Positions 31,106-40,270 of a stretch of DNA of 64,000 nucleotides are shown here, piece by piece. The position numbers and the translations under genes are program-made. Origin of the DNA: Woeseia oceani (GTDB taxonomy: Bacteria > Pseudomonadota > Gammaproteobacteria > Steroidobacterales > Woeseiaceae); contig NZ_CP016268.1 in NCBI RefSeq assembly GCF_001677435.1, positions 1,973,001-2,037,000 of the forward strand, read 5' to 3'. Each line of letters begins with the position of its first letter. Position 1 is the first letter of the stretch. The notes beneath the pieces were generated by a model. That model ran no database searches. It saw only the letters and a program-made list of their open reading frames with translations, and was not told the DNA's origin.

Positions 31106-31599
31106 ATACCCAGCTGGCGAAATTCCAGCTCAACTTCGCTGGCCTGCCAGATTTCATCGAACATGGAGCCGTAGTGCTTGCTGACCCCCGGCTCGTAAGT
31201 GTCGGCAATTCCTTCCCAGCGATCCGCCTGCAGCCGGTATACCAGCGCCGTTTCGTCAGCGATACAGAAGGCTTCCGGATGGGTTCGCAAGTCTTCCCGT
31301 ACATGACGGAACTCGATGTAGGTATTGAGCCGCCGTCCTAGATTGACGAACGCATTGCCGTTTTTAATGGCCCGGTTGGGGGCTGCGATCAGTACCCGAA
31401 CACGGGCGTAGGCTTGCGACAACACAAGATGCTTGATGACTTCGAGAAAATCAGGGTCGTCATAAATCCCGGATTCAAGATCGTGAGTAAATATCGAAAC
31501 ACGACGACGGGCTTCACGTGCAACCTCAATGACGGCCGAACGCACTTCCTGCTGTGTCGATACTACCCACCGTTGCCCTTTTACCCGAGTTTGTTCCAT
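31102..31599 (-). CDS. Conserved protein of unknown function, possibly phospholipase D-fold
   Basis: The 165 residues lack a signal peptide or membrane helix. The segments VSIFTHDLESGIYDDPDFLEVI, ARVRVLIAAPNRAIKNG and FCIADETALVYRLQADRWEG look like the alternating strand-helix pattern of phospholipase D-fold proteins, but there is no HxKxxxxD motif, so catalysis is unlikely. I recall similar short proteins next to nudJ/mnmA genes in gammaproteobacteria but cannot name a function. Its stop overlaps the nudJ start (TTGA), so the two are probably co-translated. Confidence 0.65.
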   Translation of the reverse strand: MEQTRVKGQRWVVSTQQEVRSAVIEVAREARRRVSIFTHDLESGIYDDPDFLEVIKHLVLSQAYARVRVLIAAPNRAIKNGNAFVNLGRRLNTYIEFRHVREDLRTHPEAFCIADETALVYRLQADRWEGIADTYEPGVSKHYGSMFDEIWQASEVELEFRQLGI

Positions 31600-31933
31600 T
31601 CCATCCCGCGCCTGTTTGTTTGAATAGTCAGCGCCGCTTTCTGAAATCGGCGACCAATGCTTGCGAGGCCGATACCTGCCTGATTGTACATCGCTGCTTT
31701 GTCCCCGGTGTTGACACTGCCATCACGCTCAATACCGACCGGTGCTCACTGGCAGTCACTTGCCGATTTTTTCTTTTTGGTCGCGGTGATCGTGTTTTTA
31801 AACGGACCGGGACAGAAGCGATCTTACCGGTCGGAGCGTTGCCAGCAGTGCTAACTGCGTCACGTTTTTAATCCCTCGCGGGTGCTGCGAGGAATTCTCA
31901 TTTGCAGGCAGAATTCCGAGTAGGAACCTGATC
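31600..31933. other. Non-coding gap of 334 nt downstream of purB
   Basis: No convincing gene is present on either strand. A short stem CCTCGC/GCGAGG with a 7-nt loop (31874-31892) lies about 40 nt after the purB stop and could form part of a termination region, but there is no T run in the purB direction. The gap must also contain the promoter of the unknown-nudJ-mnmA unit; I found no good -35/-10 pair. Confidence 0.5.
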
Positions 31934-33304
31934 TTATCGCGCTTGCGAGCTGAGGCTTTCCGCGAGTCCAGTGTAGCTCGCCGGAGTGAGTGCGAGGAGC
32001 TGTTGCCGGGCTTCTTCCGGGATATCGAGTTCACGGACAAATGCCGCCAGAATTTCCTGGGTGACGGCCTGACCTCGGGTAAGCTCTTTCAATTTCTCAT
32101 ACGGGTTTTCGATACCGTAGCGCCGCATGACCGTTTGCACCGCTTCACCCAGAACTTCCCAGCTGGCATCGATATCGGCACCGATGCGCTGCGGATCTGT
32201 CTGCAGTTTGCCCAGTCCCTTTTCCACGGATTGCAAGGCAATCGTCAGCCAGGCAACAGCGATGCCGAAGTTTCTTTGCACAGTGGAATCGGTCAGGTCC
32301 CGCTGCCAGCGGGAAACCGGCAATTTCACAGCAAAATGGTTGAGCAATGCGGTCGACAGACCGAGATTGCCTTCCGCATTCTCGAAATCGATGGGGTTTA
32401 CTTTGTGCGGCATGGTTGAAGAGCCAACCTCGTTGCCGGCAACCCGCTGCTTGAAGTAGCCGAGCGAAATATAGCTCCATGTATCCCGGCAAAAATCGAG
32501 CAATACCGTGTTGTATCGAACCAGCGCATGCGCGTACTCCGCGGTCCAGTCATGCGGTTCAATCTGTGTGGTCAACGGATTGGGATCGAGTCCGAGAGAG
32601 GCGACGAAGCCTTCGCACAGGGCGGGCCAGTCGACGTCGGGATAGGCCACTGTATGCGCATTGTAGTTGCCGACAGCGCCGTTGAATTTGCCGCGAATTT
32701 CTACCGCGGACCACTGTTCGCGTGCCCGCGATAAACGTGCCAGAACGTTAGCGAATTCTTTGCCCACGGTCGTGGGGCTCGCTGTCTGGCCGTGTGTTCG
32801 GGAAAGCATGGCGACGCCCGCATTGGCACTGGCCAGAGCGCGCAAAGTGACGTGCAATCGTTTCATCATCGGTGCGACTATTTCGTCGCGCGCTTGCCTG
32901 AGCATCAAGGCGTAGGCGAGGTTGTTGATGTCTTCCGACGTGCAGCCAAAATGAATGAAATCATGCAAGGCCGCCGCATCTTTGCCGTCACCCAGCCGGT
33001 CACGGATGAAATACTCCACGGCTTTGACATCGTGGTTGGTTGTGGCCTCGATCCGTTTGACGTGTTCGGCATCTTCCGTGCAGAACTTGTCAACGATGCC
33101 GTTAAGAACGTCCTTCATGACCGGCGTCAGCGCAGGTAGTTCCGTAATCTGCGGCTGATCGGCCAGCCACTGGAGCCAGCGAACTTCGACCATGACCCGG
33201 TAGCGGATTAGGCCGTATTCGCTGAATACGTCCCGCAGAGAATTGACTTTGTCGGAGTAACGCCCGTCGACAGGCGATATAGCGCGGAGACTTGAGAGTT
33301 TCAT
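31934..33304 (-). CDS. purB: Adenylosuccinate lyase
   Basis: PurB cleaves SAICAR and adenylosuccinate in purine synthesis. The 456 residues match the enterobacterial length. The fumarase/aspartase superfamily signature is GSSTMPHKVNPIDFENAEGN, and the TSEDINNLAYALML and SRTHGQTASPTTVGKE blocks carry catalytic residues. It begins MKLSSLRAISPVDGRYSDKV, as expected. It is divergent from fumC, another member of the same superfamily, across about 146 nt. Confidence 0.97.
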   Translation of the reverse strand: MKLSSLRAISPVDGRYSDKVNSLRDVFSEYGLIRYRVMVEVRWLQWLADQPQITELPALTPVMKDVLNGIVDKFCTEDAEHVKRIEATTNHDVKAVEYFIRDRLGDGKDAAALHDFIHFGCTSEDINNLAYALMLRQARDEIVAPMMKRLHVTLRALASANAGVAMLSRTHGQTASPTTVGKEFANVLARLSRAREQWSAVEIRGKFNGAVGNYNAHTVAYPDVDWPALCEGFVASLGLDPNPLTTQIEPHDWTAEYAHALVRYNTVLLDFCRDTWSYISLGYFKQRVAGNEVGSSTMPHKVNPIDFENAEGNLGLSTALLNHFAVKLPVSRWQRDLTDSTVQRNFGIAVAWLTIALQSVEKGLGKLQTDPQRIGADIDASWEVLGEAVQTVMRRYGIENPYEKLKELTRGQAVTQEILAAFVRELDIPEEARQQLLALTPASYTGLAESLSSQAR

Positions 33305-33450
33305 TGGAGGCTAGACTTGTGCTGGCAAAGCGCGAATCATACACGATAGTGTTTTGACGGTGGCCGTTGCTGGTAGCGCGGCGGACAACTAATTCTTGGA
33401 ACAGCGCCGGAAGGGCAAATTTCGGCTATCACGACGGAGAAGATCGGCAA

Positions 33451-34839
33451 ATGAGTGGCAAGGGATTTCGTAGCGAACAAGACAGTATGGGCGAATTGCA
33501 GGTACCTGAGGACGCCCTATGGGCAGCTCAAACTCAGCGCGCCGTTGAGAATTTTCCGATCAGCGGTCTCACGATGCCGCGTGACTTCATTCGCGCCCTT
33601 GGCTTGGTGAAGTGGGCGGCGGCGGGTGCCAATGCCGAACTTGGACTGCTGACCAGCAAGAAAGCAGTAGCCATCCAGAAATCAGCGCTTGCTGTTGCCG
33701 AGGGTGAACATGACCGGCATTTTCCGATCGATGTATTTCAGACCGGCTCCGGCACCAGTTCCAATATGAACGCGAACGAAGTCATCGCGCACCTTGCGAG
33801 CAAAGAACTGGGTTCGCCGGTACATCCGAACGACGACGTCAATATGAGTCAAAGCAGCAACGACGTAATACCTACCAGTGTGCACGTCAGTGCCGCACTC
33901 ATGGTGCACGAGCAGTTGCTGCCCGCGTTGGCGCATTTGTCGTCAGTACTGGAAACCAAAGCGGATGAAACCCGGCAAGTGGTCAAGACCGGTCGCACCC
34001 ACTTGATGGACGCCATGCCCGTTACCCTGGGCCAGGAACTCGACGGCTGGCGTGCGCAAATCGACTCGGCCACAGCCCGTTTGAGCGATACCCAGAAGCG
34101 ACTGACGGCATTAGCGCAGGGCGGTACCGCGGTGGGGACGGGTATCAACGCACACCCAAAATTCGGCGCTAAAGTCGCAACTTTGCTCGGCGAGCACACC
34201 GGCATTGATTTCCGCCAGAGCGATTCCCTGTTCGAGGGACTGAGCAGTCAGGATACCGCTGTGGAAGCATCCGGCCAGCTGAAAGTTCTTGCGGTCAGCC
34301 TGATGAAAATTGCCAACGATCTGCGCTGGATGAATTCGGGTCCACTCGCGGGTATCGGCGAAATCTCGCTGCCCGCATTGCAGCCGGGTTCGAGCATCAT
34401 GCCCGGTAAAGTGAACCCGGTCATTCCTGAGGCCGTCGCCATGGTTGCCGCGCAGGTTATCGGCAATGACGCCACGATCACGGTCGCCGGACAATCGGGC
34501 AATTTTCAACTCAACGTCATGCTGCCAGTGGTCGCGTACAACCTGCTGCAAAGCATCGGCATCCTGGCCAACAGCGCACGCTGCCTTGGCGACAACGCTA
34601 TCGCCGGCTTCACCGTCAATCAGGCCAATATCGACCGGGCACTGGATCGCAATCCCATCCTGGTTACGGCATTGAACCCGGTTATCGGTTACGAGCTCGG
34701 TGCAAAAGTGGCGAAGACCGCCTACGCCGAAGGACGTCCGGTCAAGGATGTCGCGCGTGACCTGACGGATCTGACCGACGCGGAACTGGACCGTCTGCTG
34801 GACCCGGCGACGCTGACCAAAGGTGGAATTCAGAATTAG
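33451..34839 (+). CDS. fumC: Fumarate hydratase, class II
   Basis: FumC is the iron-independent fumarase of the TCA cycle. The 462 residues show FQTGSGTSSNMNANEVIAHLA, NMSQSSNDVIPTSVHV, KTGRTHLMDAMPVTLGQEL and the superfamily signature GSSIMPGKVNPVIPEAV. The ATG at 33451 gives MSGKGFRSEQDSMGELQVP, the family start, so the 28-codon upstream extension was dropped. The following nudL frame begins 17 nt before the fumC stop. Confidence 0.96.
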   Translation: MSGKGFRSEQDSMGELQVPEDALWAAQTQRAVENFPISGLTMPRDFIRALGLVKWAAAGANAELGLLTSKKAVAIQKSALAVAEGEHDRHFPIDVFQTGSGTSSNMNANEVIAHLASKELGSPVHPNDDVNMSQSSNDVIPTSVHVSAALMVHEQLLPALAHLSSVLETKADETRQVVKTGRTHLMDAMPVTLGQELDGWRAQIDSATARLSDTQKRLTALAQGGTAVGTGINAHPKFGAKVATLLGEHTGIDFRQSDSLFEGLSSQDTAVEASGQLKVLAVSLMKIANDLRWMNSGPLAGIGEISLPALQPGSSIMPGKVNPVIPEAVAMVAAQVIGNDATITVAGQSGNFQLNVMLPVVAYNLLQSIGILANSARCLGDNAIAGFTVNQANIDRALDRNPILVTALNPVIGYELGAKVAKTAYAEGRPVKDVARDLTDLTDAELDRLLDPATLTKGGIQN

Positions 34840-35482
34840 CAAGCGGGTAGCCAATGGCGATCTGACCGCCACACGTATTAAGGAACGCCTGCAACATACG
34901 CGGCTGCCGGCCGATCCCTCCCGGGTTGATCCGGAGCTGGATGGGCGGGACTGGCCGCGGGTTATTCAGGACCGCTTTGCGGGTGCATTGCAGCCGTCGG
35001 CGGTCCTCATTCCGATTGTTGAGCGGCGGGAAGGGCTGACCGTATTGCTGACGGAACGGGCCGCGCACCTCAAACACCATCCGGGTCAGATCAGCTTTCC
35101 GGGTGGCCGGATGGAGCAGAGCGACCGTGATCTTCAGGAGACCGCGTTGCGCGAGACCCAGGAAGAGATTGGAGTCGGCCCGGAGCATGTGTCAGTGGCG
35201 GGCTACCTGGCACCGTTGCCAACAGTGTCAGGCTATGCCGTTACGCCCATCGTCGGCCTGATGGACGCCAATGTCGTTCTGCAGATTGACCAGCGGGAAG
35301 TGGCCGCCGCGTTCGAGGTGCCACTGGCGTTTCTGCTCGATAGCGCGAACCAGGAACACAGCTCAAGGCGCTACGAGGGTATCGAAATTCCCGTGATCGC
35401 TTACTACTATCAGGCCCGCAAGATCTGGGGCGCCACGGCAGTCATGATCGCAGAACTGCAGAAAAAACTTCTTTTAAAATAA
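34823..35482 (+). CDS. nudL: Nudix CoA pyrophosphatase, NudL-like
   Basis: The 219-residue protein contains the UPF0035 motif LLTERAAHLKHHPGQISFPG followed directly by the Nudix box GGRMEQSDRDLQETALRETQEEIGV. This combination is characteristic of CoA and acyl-CoA pyrophosphatases (YeaB/NudL/PCD1). The predicted start is GTG at 34823, within the end of fumC; no better start was seen close downstream. mazG follows after 6 nt, so the two housecleaning enzymes are probably cotranscribed. Confidence 0.87.
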   Translation: MEFRISKRVANGDLTATRIKERLQHTRLPADPSRVDPELDGRDWPRVIQDRFAGALQPSAVLIPIVERREGLTVLLTERAAHLKHHPGQISFPGGRMEQSDRDLQETALRETQEEIGVGPEHVSVAGYLAPLPTVSGYAVTPIVGLMDANVVLQIDQREVAAAFEVPLAFLLDSANQEHSSRRYEGIEIPVIAYYYQARKIWGATAVMIAELQKKLLLK

Positions 35483-35488
35483 ACGAAT

Positions 35489-36268
35489 ATGGCGAATATC
35501 CAGAAATTACTTGATATCATGGTCGTCCTGCGCAAGAACTGCCCCTGGGACCGCGAGCAAAGCTTCTCAAGTATTGCGCCGTACACAGTGGAAGAGGCCT
35601 ACGAAGTCGCCGACGCGATCGCCAGGGAAGACTGGCCGGGATTGAAAGACGAATTGGGGGACTTGCTTTTTCAGGTCGCGTTTCATGCCCGCATGGCGGA
35701 TGAGGCCGAGCTGTTCGACTTTGCCGATGTCGTCGAGGCCATATGCCGCAAGACGATACGTCGTCACCCGCACGTGTTTGGCACTGCCGAAGAACGCGCT
35801 CGCGGTGCTGTAGTCGGCAGCTGGGAAGCTATCAAGACGGAGGAACGGGGTTCTGCCGCCTCTGGCAGCGTGCTGGACGGAATTGCGCTGAGCCTGCCTG
35901 CCTTGTCGCGGGCCGCGAAACTGGGTAAGCGGGCGTCCAATGCGGGCTTTGACTGGCCCGACACCGCCGGAGTCCAGCAGAAAATAGACGAAGAACGAGC
36001 GGAACTGGCGGAGGCATGCGCCCAGGGTGACAAGGCGGCCCGGCACCACGAGCTGGGCGATCTGCTGTTTTCCGTCGTGAACCTCTCCCGGCATCTCCGG
36101 ATTGACCCCGAACAGGCGCTGAATGATGCAAACCGGCGCTTTGAAGCCCGATTCCGCCTGCTGGAGGAATCCCTGAATGCGCAATCCCGGCCGTTCGCGG
36201 ACTGCAGCCTCGACGAGCTGGAGGCGGCCTGGGCTGATGCAAAACGGGTTCTCGACCGGAAGCCCTGA
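35489..36268 (+). CDS. mazG: Nucleoside triphosphate pyrophosphohydrolase MazG
   Basis: MazG hydrolyses non-canonical and canonical NTPs to NMP and pyrophosphate and lowers (p)ppGpp in E. coli. The 259 residues contain two MazG repeats: the N-terminal CPWDREQSFSSIAPYTVEEAYEV...LKDELGDLLFQVAFH with the ExxE/ExxD metal ligands, and the C-terminal KIDEERAELAEA...HHELGDLLFSVVNLSRHL. The length matches the two-domain E. coli type. It is six nt downstream of nudL. Confidence 0.95.
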   Translation: MANIQKLLDIMVVLRKNCPWDREQSFSSIAPYTVEEAYEVADAIAREDWPGLKDELGDLLFQVAFHARMADEAELFDFADVVEAICRKTIRRHPHVFGTAEERARGAVVGSWEAIKTEERGSAASGSVLDGIALSLPALSRAAKLGKRASNAGFDWPDTAGVQQKIDEERAELAEACAQGDKAARHHELGDLLFSVVNLSRHLRIDPEQALNDANRRFEARFRLLEESLNAQSRPFADCSLDELEAAWADAKRVLDRKP

Positions 36269-36368
36269 ATCCGCCAGTTGCGTTCAGCAACGGTTCATTG
36301 CGGACTCCTTAAGCTTCACCTCAGGCTCGGAACAGGTCCGTGCCCAGGATGAAAATGGAGATACCGCT

Positions 36369-36935
36369 ATGAACGCCAACCACTGGATTGCGAATGCCGC
36401 TGCCGTCGCACTTGGCGCCCTGACACTCGGCGCAGCGCCGGCTCACGCGGATGACTACAACAGACGCGGTGCCGTCTACGACTACGCGAAAGTCATCAAC
36501 GTCGAACCCATCGTGCGCTACGTGACGGTGACCACTCCGGTCCGGGAATGCTGGCAGGAGAATCGCGAGTACGTGGTGGACAGGCGCCCGGCAGGGTCCG
36601 CCGGCAGCACGTTGTTCGGTGCGATTGTCGGTGGCGTGATCGGTCATCAGTTTGGCAGTGGTCGGGGCAATGACGCGGCGACGGCTGCCGGCGCACTCAT
36701 CGGCGCGGCTGTCGGCAACGATTCTGCCCGGCGTAACGCTGCCCGCGGTTATGAACGCGAGGTTTATTCACGGCCGGTTGAGCGTTGTCAGACCAATTAC
36801 ACCTCACGCGAGGAAGAGCGGATCGACGGCTACAACGTGACCTACCGGTATCACGGTCAGAAATACGCGACGCGTATGCCATACGATCCTGGCGACAAGT
36901 TGCGGATTCGGGTCGACGTTCGCCCTGCGAACTGA
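36369..36935 (+). CDS. Exported glycine-zipper 2TM domain protein
   Basis: The 188-residue protein begins with a signal peptide (WIANAAAVALGALTLGAAPAHA). In the middle there is a glycine-zipper segment, GSTLFGAIVGGVIGHQFG followed by NDAATAAGALIGAAVGND, as found in 17-kDa surface antigens and SlyB-like outer-membrane proteins. The C-terminal part (CQTNYTSREEERIDGYNVTYRYHGQKYATRM) is a conserved block in such proteins. There is no lipobox. I chose the ATG at 36369 because it places the signal peptide; the upstream extension overlaps mazG. Confidence 0.8.
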   Translation: MNANHWIANAAAVALGALTLGAAPAHADDYNRRGAVYDYAKVINVEPIVRYVTVTTPVRECWQENREYVVDRRPAGSAGSTLFGAIVGGVIGHQFGSGRGNDAATAAGALIGAAVGNDSARRNAARGYEREVYSRPVERCQTNYTSREEERIDGYNVTYRYHGQKYATRMPYDPGDKLRIRVDVRPAN

Positions 36936-36956
36936 GCGGTACAAGCGGTAATCGGG

Positions 36957-36995
36957 CCGGGCGGATTGCGACCTCATGCGTTGCAATCCGTCCGG
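36957..36995 (+). other. Long intergenic hairpin between the glycine-zipper and PepSY genes
   Basis: CCGGGCGGATTGC and GCAATCCGTCCGG can pair over 13 bp with one G-U wobble, enclosing a 13-nt loop. It starts 21 nt after the glycine-zipper gene stop. There is no T run after it, so it may act as an mRNA end structure or a regulatory element. Confidence 0.45.
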
Positions 36996-37070
36996 TCACG
37001 CACCAAACTTCCCGCTCGCTCCCGGTAATGGACGCCACCAAACACAGACGTGGCTGACAGGTAACTCACC

Positions 37071-37373
37071 ATGAGACACACGTACCTCTACCTTCTGCTT
37101 GGCCTTGTGATGTTGCTCGGTACGCCAGCAGGCGCTGTTGCGGCTGCTGCGGGTGGCTTTGCACAGCCGGCGACATTGCAGTTCGCCCAAAGCAATGGCC
37201 CATCGCTGAGTGAAGCGGTGAACCAGGTACGTCGACAGTACCGGGGCCGGATTGTCAGCGCGGAAACCGAAGTCCGCGGAAATCGCGAGGTGCACGTGAT
37301 AAAGGTACTTACCGAGGACGGCAAGGTTAAGACCGTCAGGATTAACGGCCGGAGCCGCGGCGGACGCGGATAA
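37071..37373 (+). CDS. Small exported PepSY-like protein
   Basis: The 100-residue protein has a signal peptide (YLYLLLGLVMLLGTPAGAVAA) followed by one PepSY-like unit: PSLSEAVNQVRRQYRGRIVSAETEVRG, then EVHVIKVLTEDGKVKTVRING. PepSY domains are thought to inhibit proteases or sense the periplasm. It lies 9 nt before the response regulator gene, so it probably belongs to the same operon and may be a periplasmic input or feedback component of the two-component system. Confidence 0.75.
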   Translation: MRHTYLYLLLGLVMLLGTPAGAVAAAAGGFAQPATLQFAQSNGPSLSEAVNQVRRQYRGRIVSAETEVRGNREVHVIKVLTEDGKVKTVRINGRSRGGRG

Positions 37374-37382
37374 GGAATAACA

Positions 37383-38069
37383 ATGCGCCTGTTGTTGATT
37401 GAAGACGATGAAACTCTGCGTGAGTCATTGGCCAGCCAGCTGACCCAGGCTGGATTCGGCGTGGAAAAAGCGGCGGACGGGCGAGAAGGGCTGTACTTCG
37501 CCGAGGAGTATCCCATTGATCTCGCCATCGTAGACCTTGGTTTGCCGGAGGTGCCCGGTCTCGATCTGATTCGCCGGGTGCGGGAAAGTGGCAAGACCTA
37601 TCCCATACTGATACTGACAGCTCGCGATCGCTGGCAGGACAAAGTCGATGGACTTGAAGCCGGAGCGGATGACTACGTCGTCAAGCCGTTTCATTTTGAG
37701 GAGATCTCTGCCCGGATCAACGCACTATTGCGACGCAGTGGCGGCTGGGCGACTTCGGTGCTGACGGCAGGTCCGGTAACTCTGGACAGCACCCGCCAGG
37801 ATTTGCGGGTCAATGGTGAGTCCATCGAGCTGACGAGCTACGAATACCGGATTATCGAGCACCTGATGATGCGCGCAGGCGAGGTCATTTCGAAGAGCGA
37901 ACTGACAGACCGGCTGTACGATCAGGATTTCGAACGGGACAGCAACGTGATCGAAGTGTTTATCGGGCGCCTTCGCAAGAAAATGGACCCGGACAATGCC
38001 ATCAAGCCCATCGAGACTTTGCGTGGTCGCGGCTACCGGTTCGCGCTTGAACGGAATCAGGCCGAGTAA
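37383..38069 (+). CDS. OmpR/PhoP-family response regulator
   Basis: The 228 residues contain a receiver domain (about 1-115) with the acidic pair in LLIEDDETL, the phosphoacceptor Asp in LAIVDLGLPEVPG and the Lys in DDYVVKPFHFEE. A winged-helix DNA-binding domain follows (about 128-224, NVIEVFIGRLRKKMD and ETLRGRGYRFAL). It resembles PhoP/QseB regulators. It is sandwiched between the PepSY protein and the sensor kinase, 6 nt from the kinase start. Target genes are unknown. Confidence 0.92.
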   Translation: MRLLLIEDDETLRESLASQLTQAGFGVEKAADGREGLYFAEEYPIDLAIVDLGLPEVPGLDLIRRVRESGKTYPILILTARDRWQDKVDGLEAGADDYVVKPFHFEEISARINALLRRSGGWATSVLTAGPVTLDSTRQDLRVNGESIELTSYEYRIIEHLMMRAGEVISKSELTDRLYDQDFERDSNVIEVFIGRLRKKMDPDNAIKPIETLRGRGYRFALERNQAE

Positions 38070-38075
38070 GTCAAC

Positions 38076-39452
38076 TTGATTTCCTCGCTCAGCACGCGAT
38101 TGCTGCTGTCGGTTGGCGTTCTGCTGCTGGTGTTTTTCGGCATGACCATTGTCGTTCTGGAGGTTGCCTTCAGGCAAGCGGGCGAGCAGGCGCAGCAAGA
38201 CATACTCGACAGTCAGATCATGGCCTTGCTGGCTGCCGCTGAACCGAATGACAATCATGAACTGGTGATGCCACCGGATCTCCCCGAGCCTCGCTACGGT
38301 ACGCCCGGTTCCGGTCTGTACGCCGAATTACGCAACGAAGACAAACAGGCCGTGTGGCAATCCCGTTCGGCCATCGGCATGCGTTTGCCGCGACCGGCCG
38401 CGGGCTCACCGGGTGAGCAACGACTGGCACGTCTGACTTTGGAAGACGGTACGCCGGTGATGACAGCCACGCTTGCTGTTACCTGGGAGTTTGCCGAGGG
38501 GGAATTGAGACCGTACACGTTCCACGTAACGGAAAGTCTCGATTCACTCAACGCGCAGATCGCGGCGTATCGACGGCAACTGTTCGGCTGGTTCTTCGCG
38601 GTAGCGCTGGTTATGTTGCTGGCAATCGCTGTGGTCATGCGCAGCGTGCTTCGGCCACTGAGGCAGATCGAGGGCGAGATTGGTGATATCGAAAGTGGTG
38701 GGCGCGCCGCGTTGTCCGGGAATTATCCGACCGAGCTGAAAGGCGTGGCACGCAATATGAATTTGCTGATTGGCAGCGAACGTGGCCGCTCGGAGCGCTA
38801 TCGACAAACACTCGATAATCTGGCGCACAGCCTCAAAACGCCACTGGCGGCGATGCGTGCAGTGCTGGACGAGACTGCGCCGGGCGAAACCAGGGAACGG
38901 CAGGCCGCACAAATTGAACGCATGAACGACATTGTCCGTTACCAGTTGCGGAAACCCGCCCGGTTGCTGAGCGAGGGTATTGGCTTGCCCACTCTGGCCG
39001 TACGTACCGAGTTGCAGCGACTGGCGGATGGCTTGTCCAAAGTCTACCGGGACAAGGCAGTCAGCATCCATATCGAGGTTAGTGAAGGTGCAGAGTTTCG
39101 CGGTGACCGGGGTGACTTTCTGGAGCTCGCCGGAAACCTGCTCGACAATGCCTGCAAGTGGTGTGAGCGCGAGATTCAGGTGACGGTCTCAGCAGCCAGC
39201 CACGCGGATGGCCGGCAAGGCATACGCCTTACCGTTAGCGACGACGGCCGGGGTATACCCGAAGAGCTGGCTCAACAATTGCTTGAACGCGGCATGCGTC
39301 TGGACGAGTCCGCGCCCGGGCACGGCATCGGGCTCGCCGTCGTCCGCGACATCGCGGCGAACTACGGCGGCACTGTCCGAATTGCTCGGTCAAGTGCCGG
39401 TGGCGCAGAGTTTAGCGTCGATTTATTTGCCACCACCACCGGCAAAAGTTGA
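38076..39452 (+). CDS. PhoQ-like sensor histidine kinase
   Basis: The 458-residue kinase has two membrane helices (LLLSVGVLLLVFFGMTIVVLEV near residue 10 and FFAVALVMLLAIAVVM near 175) flanking a periplasmic domain, a HAMP-like segment, the phosphoacceptor His in LDNLAHSLKTPLAAMRAVLDE and an ATPase domain with N box (NLLDNACKWCE), G1 (VSDDGRGIP) and G2 (GHGIGLAVVRDIA). The start must be TTG at 38076, since the next ATG would remove most of the first helix. It pairs with the regulator just upstream. The signal sensed is unknown. Confidence 0.9.
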   Translation: MISSLSTRLLLSVGVLLLVFFGMTIVVLEVAFRQAGEQAQQDILDSQIMALLAAAEPNDNHELVMPPDLPEPRYGTPGSGLYAELRNEDKQAVWQSRSAIGMRLPRPAAGSPGEQRLARLTLEDGTPVMTATLAVTWEFAEGELRPYTFHVTESLDSLNAQIAAYRRQLFGWFFAVALVMLLAIAVVMRSVLRPLRQIEGEIGDIESGGRAALSGNYPTELKGVARNMNLLIGSERGRSERYRQTLDNLAHSLKTPLAAMRAVLDETAPGETRERQAAQIERMNDIVRYQLRKPARLLSEGIGLPTLAVRTELQRLADGLSKVYRDKAVSIHIEVSEGAEFRGDRGDFLELAGNLLDNACKWCEREIQVTVSAASHADGRQGIRLTVSDDGRGIPEELAQQLLERGMRLDESAPGHGIGLAVVRDIAANYGGTVRIARSSAGGAEFSVDLFATTTGKS

Positions 39453-39463
39453 GCTTTCTGCGT

Positions 39464-40234
39464 TTACGACTCGCGCGTCTTGCCTTTGGCGGATATCTCC
39501 ATGAACGGCTTGATCAGGTCCAGGGGCAGAGGGAAGATGATGGTATTGGTCTTTTCCCCGGCAACGTCTTTCAACGTTTGCAGATAACGCAGCTGCAATG
39601 CTTGCTCTTCAGAAGCCAACGTTCTCGCGGCTTGCGCGAGACGGTCCGCGGCCTGCATTTCGCCTTCCGCGTTGATGATTTTCGCGCGCCGTGACCGCTC
39701 TGCTTCTGCCTGCTGCGCAATAGCACGAATCATGCTTTCGTCCAGATCGATGTGCTTGATCTCGACGTTAGCGACTTTGATACCCCAGTTTTCCGTGCGC
39801 TGATCAAGCAGGTTCTGAATGTCCACATTCAGTTTGTCGCGTTCCGCCAGCATGTCGTCCAGTTCATGTTGTCCAAGCACAGAGCGCAACGTTGTTTGTG
39901 ACAACTGACTGGTTGCTTCGAATGCATTGGCAACCTTTATGACCGCCTTCTCCGGATCAACAACCCGGAAATAGATAACGGCATTGACTTTGACGGAAAC
40001 GTTGTCGCGGGAAATCACGTCTTGTGTTGGTACGTCCATAACCACTACGCGCAGGTCCACTTTGGTCATAGTCTGAATGAACGGGATAAGGATGATGAGT
40101 CCGGGACCCTTTACGGTTTGAAATTTGCCGAGAAAGAATACGACAGCCCGCTCGTACTCCTTCATGACCTTGATGGTGTTCATCAAGATCAGCAGCGCAA
40201 TGGCCAGGATAATTCCGATTACAGGTATAGACAT
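39464..40234 (-). CDS. Slipin (stomatin/prohibitin SPFH-domain membrane protein)
   Basis: The 256 residues begin with a membrane helix ([17 protein letters not shown]) followed by an SPFH domain ([21 protein letters not shown], then [25 protein letters not shown]) and a C-terminal coiled coil ([25 protein letters not shown]). This is typical of bacterial slipins, which form rings in membrane microdomains. It lies 36 nt downstream of an NfeD-family gene, the widely conserved partner whose protease domain cleaves the slipin C-terminus in archaea. Confidence 0.92.
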   Translation of the reverse strand: MSIPVIGIILAIALLILMNTIKVMKEYERAVVFFLGKFQTVKGPGLIILIPFIQTMTKVDLRVVVMDVPTQDVISRDNVSVKVNAVIYFRVVDPEKAVIKVANAFEATSQLSQTTLRSVLGQHELDDMLAERDKLNVDIQNLLDQRTENWGIKVANVEIKHIDLDESMIRAIAQQAEAERSRRAKIINAEGEMQAADRLAQAARTLASEEQALQLRYLQTLKDVAGEKTNTIIFPLPLDLIKPFMEISAKGKTRES

Positions 40235-40270
40235 TGTGTTTATTCCTTAACAAAAAAGCACAAGAGCCAG

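Noticed and set aside
31600-31933. Short openings in the purB downstream gap
   Set aside because: The plus- and minus-strand frames of 80-105 codons there lack ribosome binding sites and recognisable motifs.
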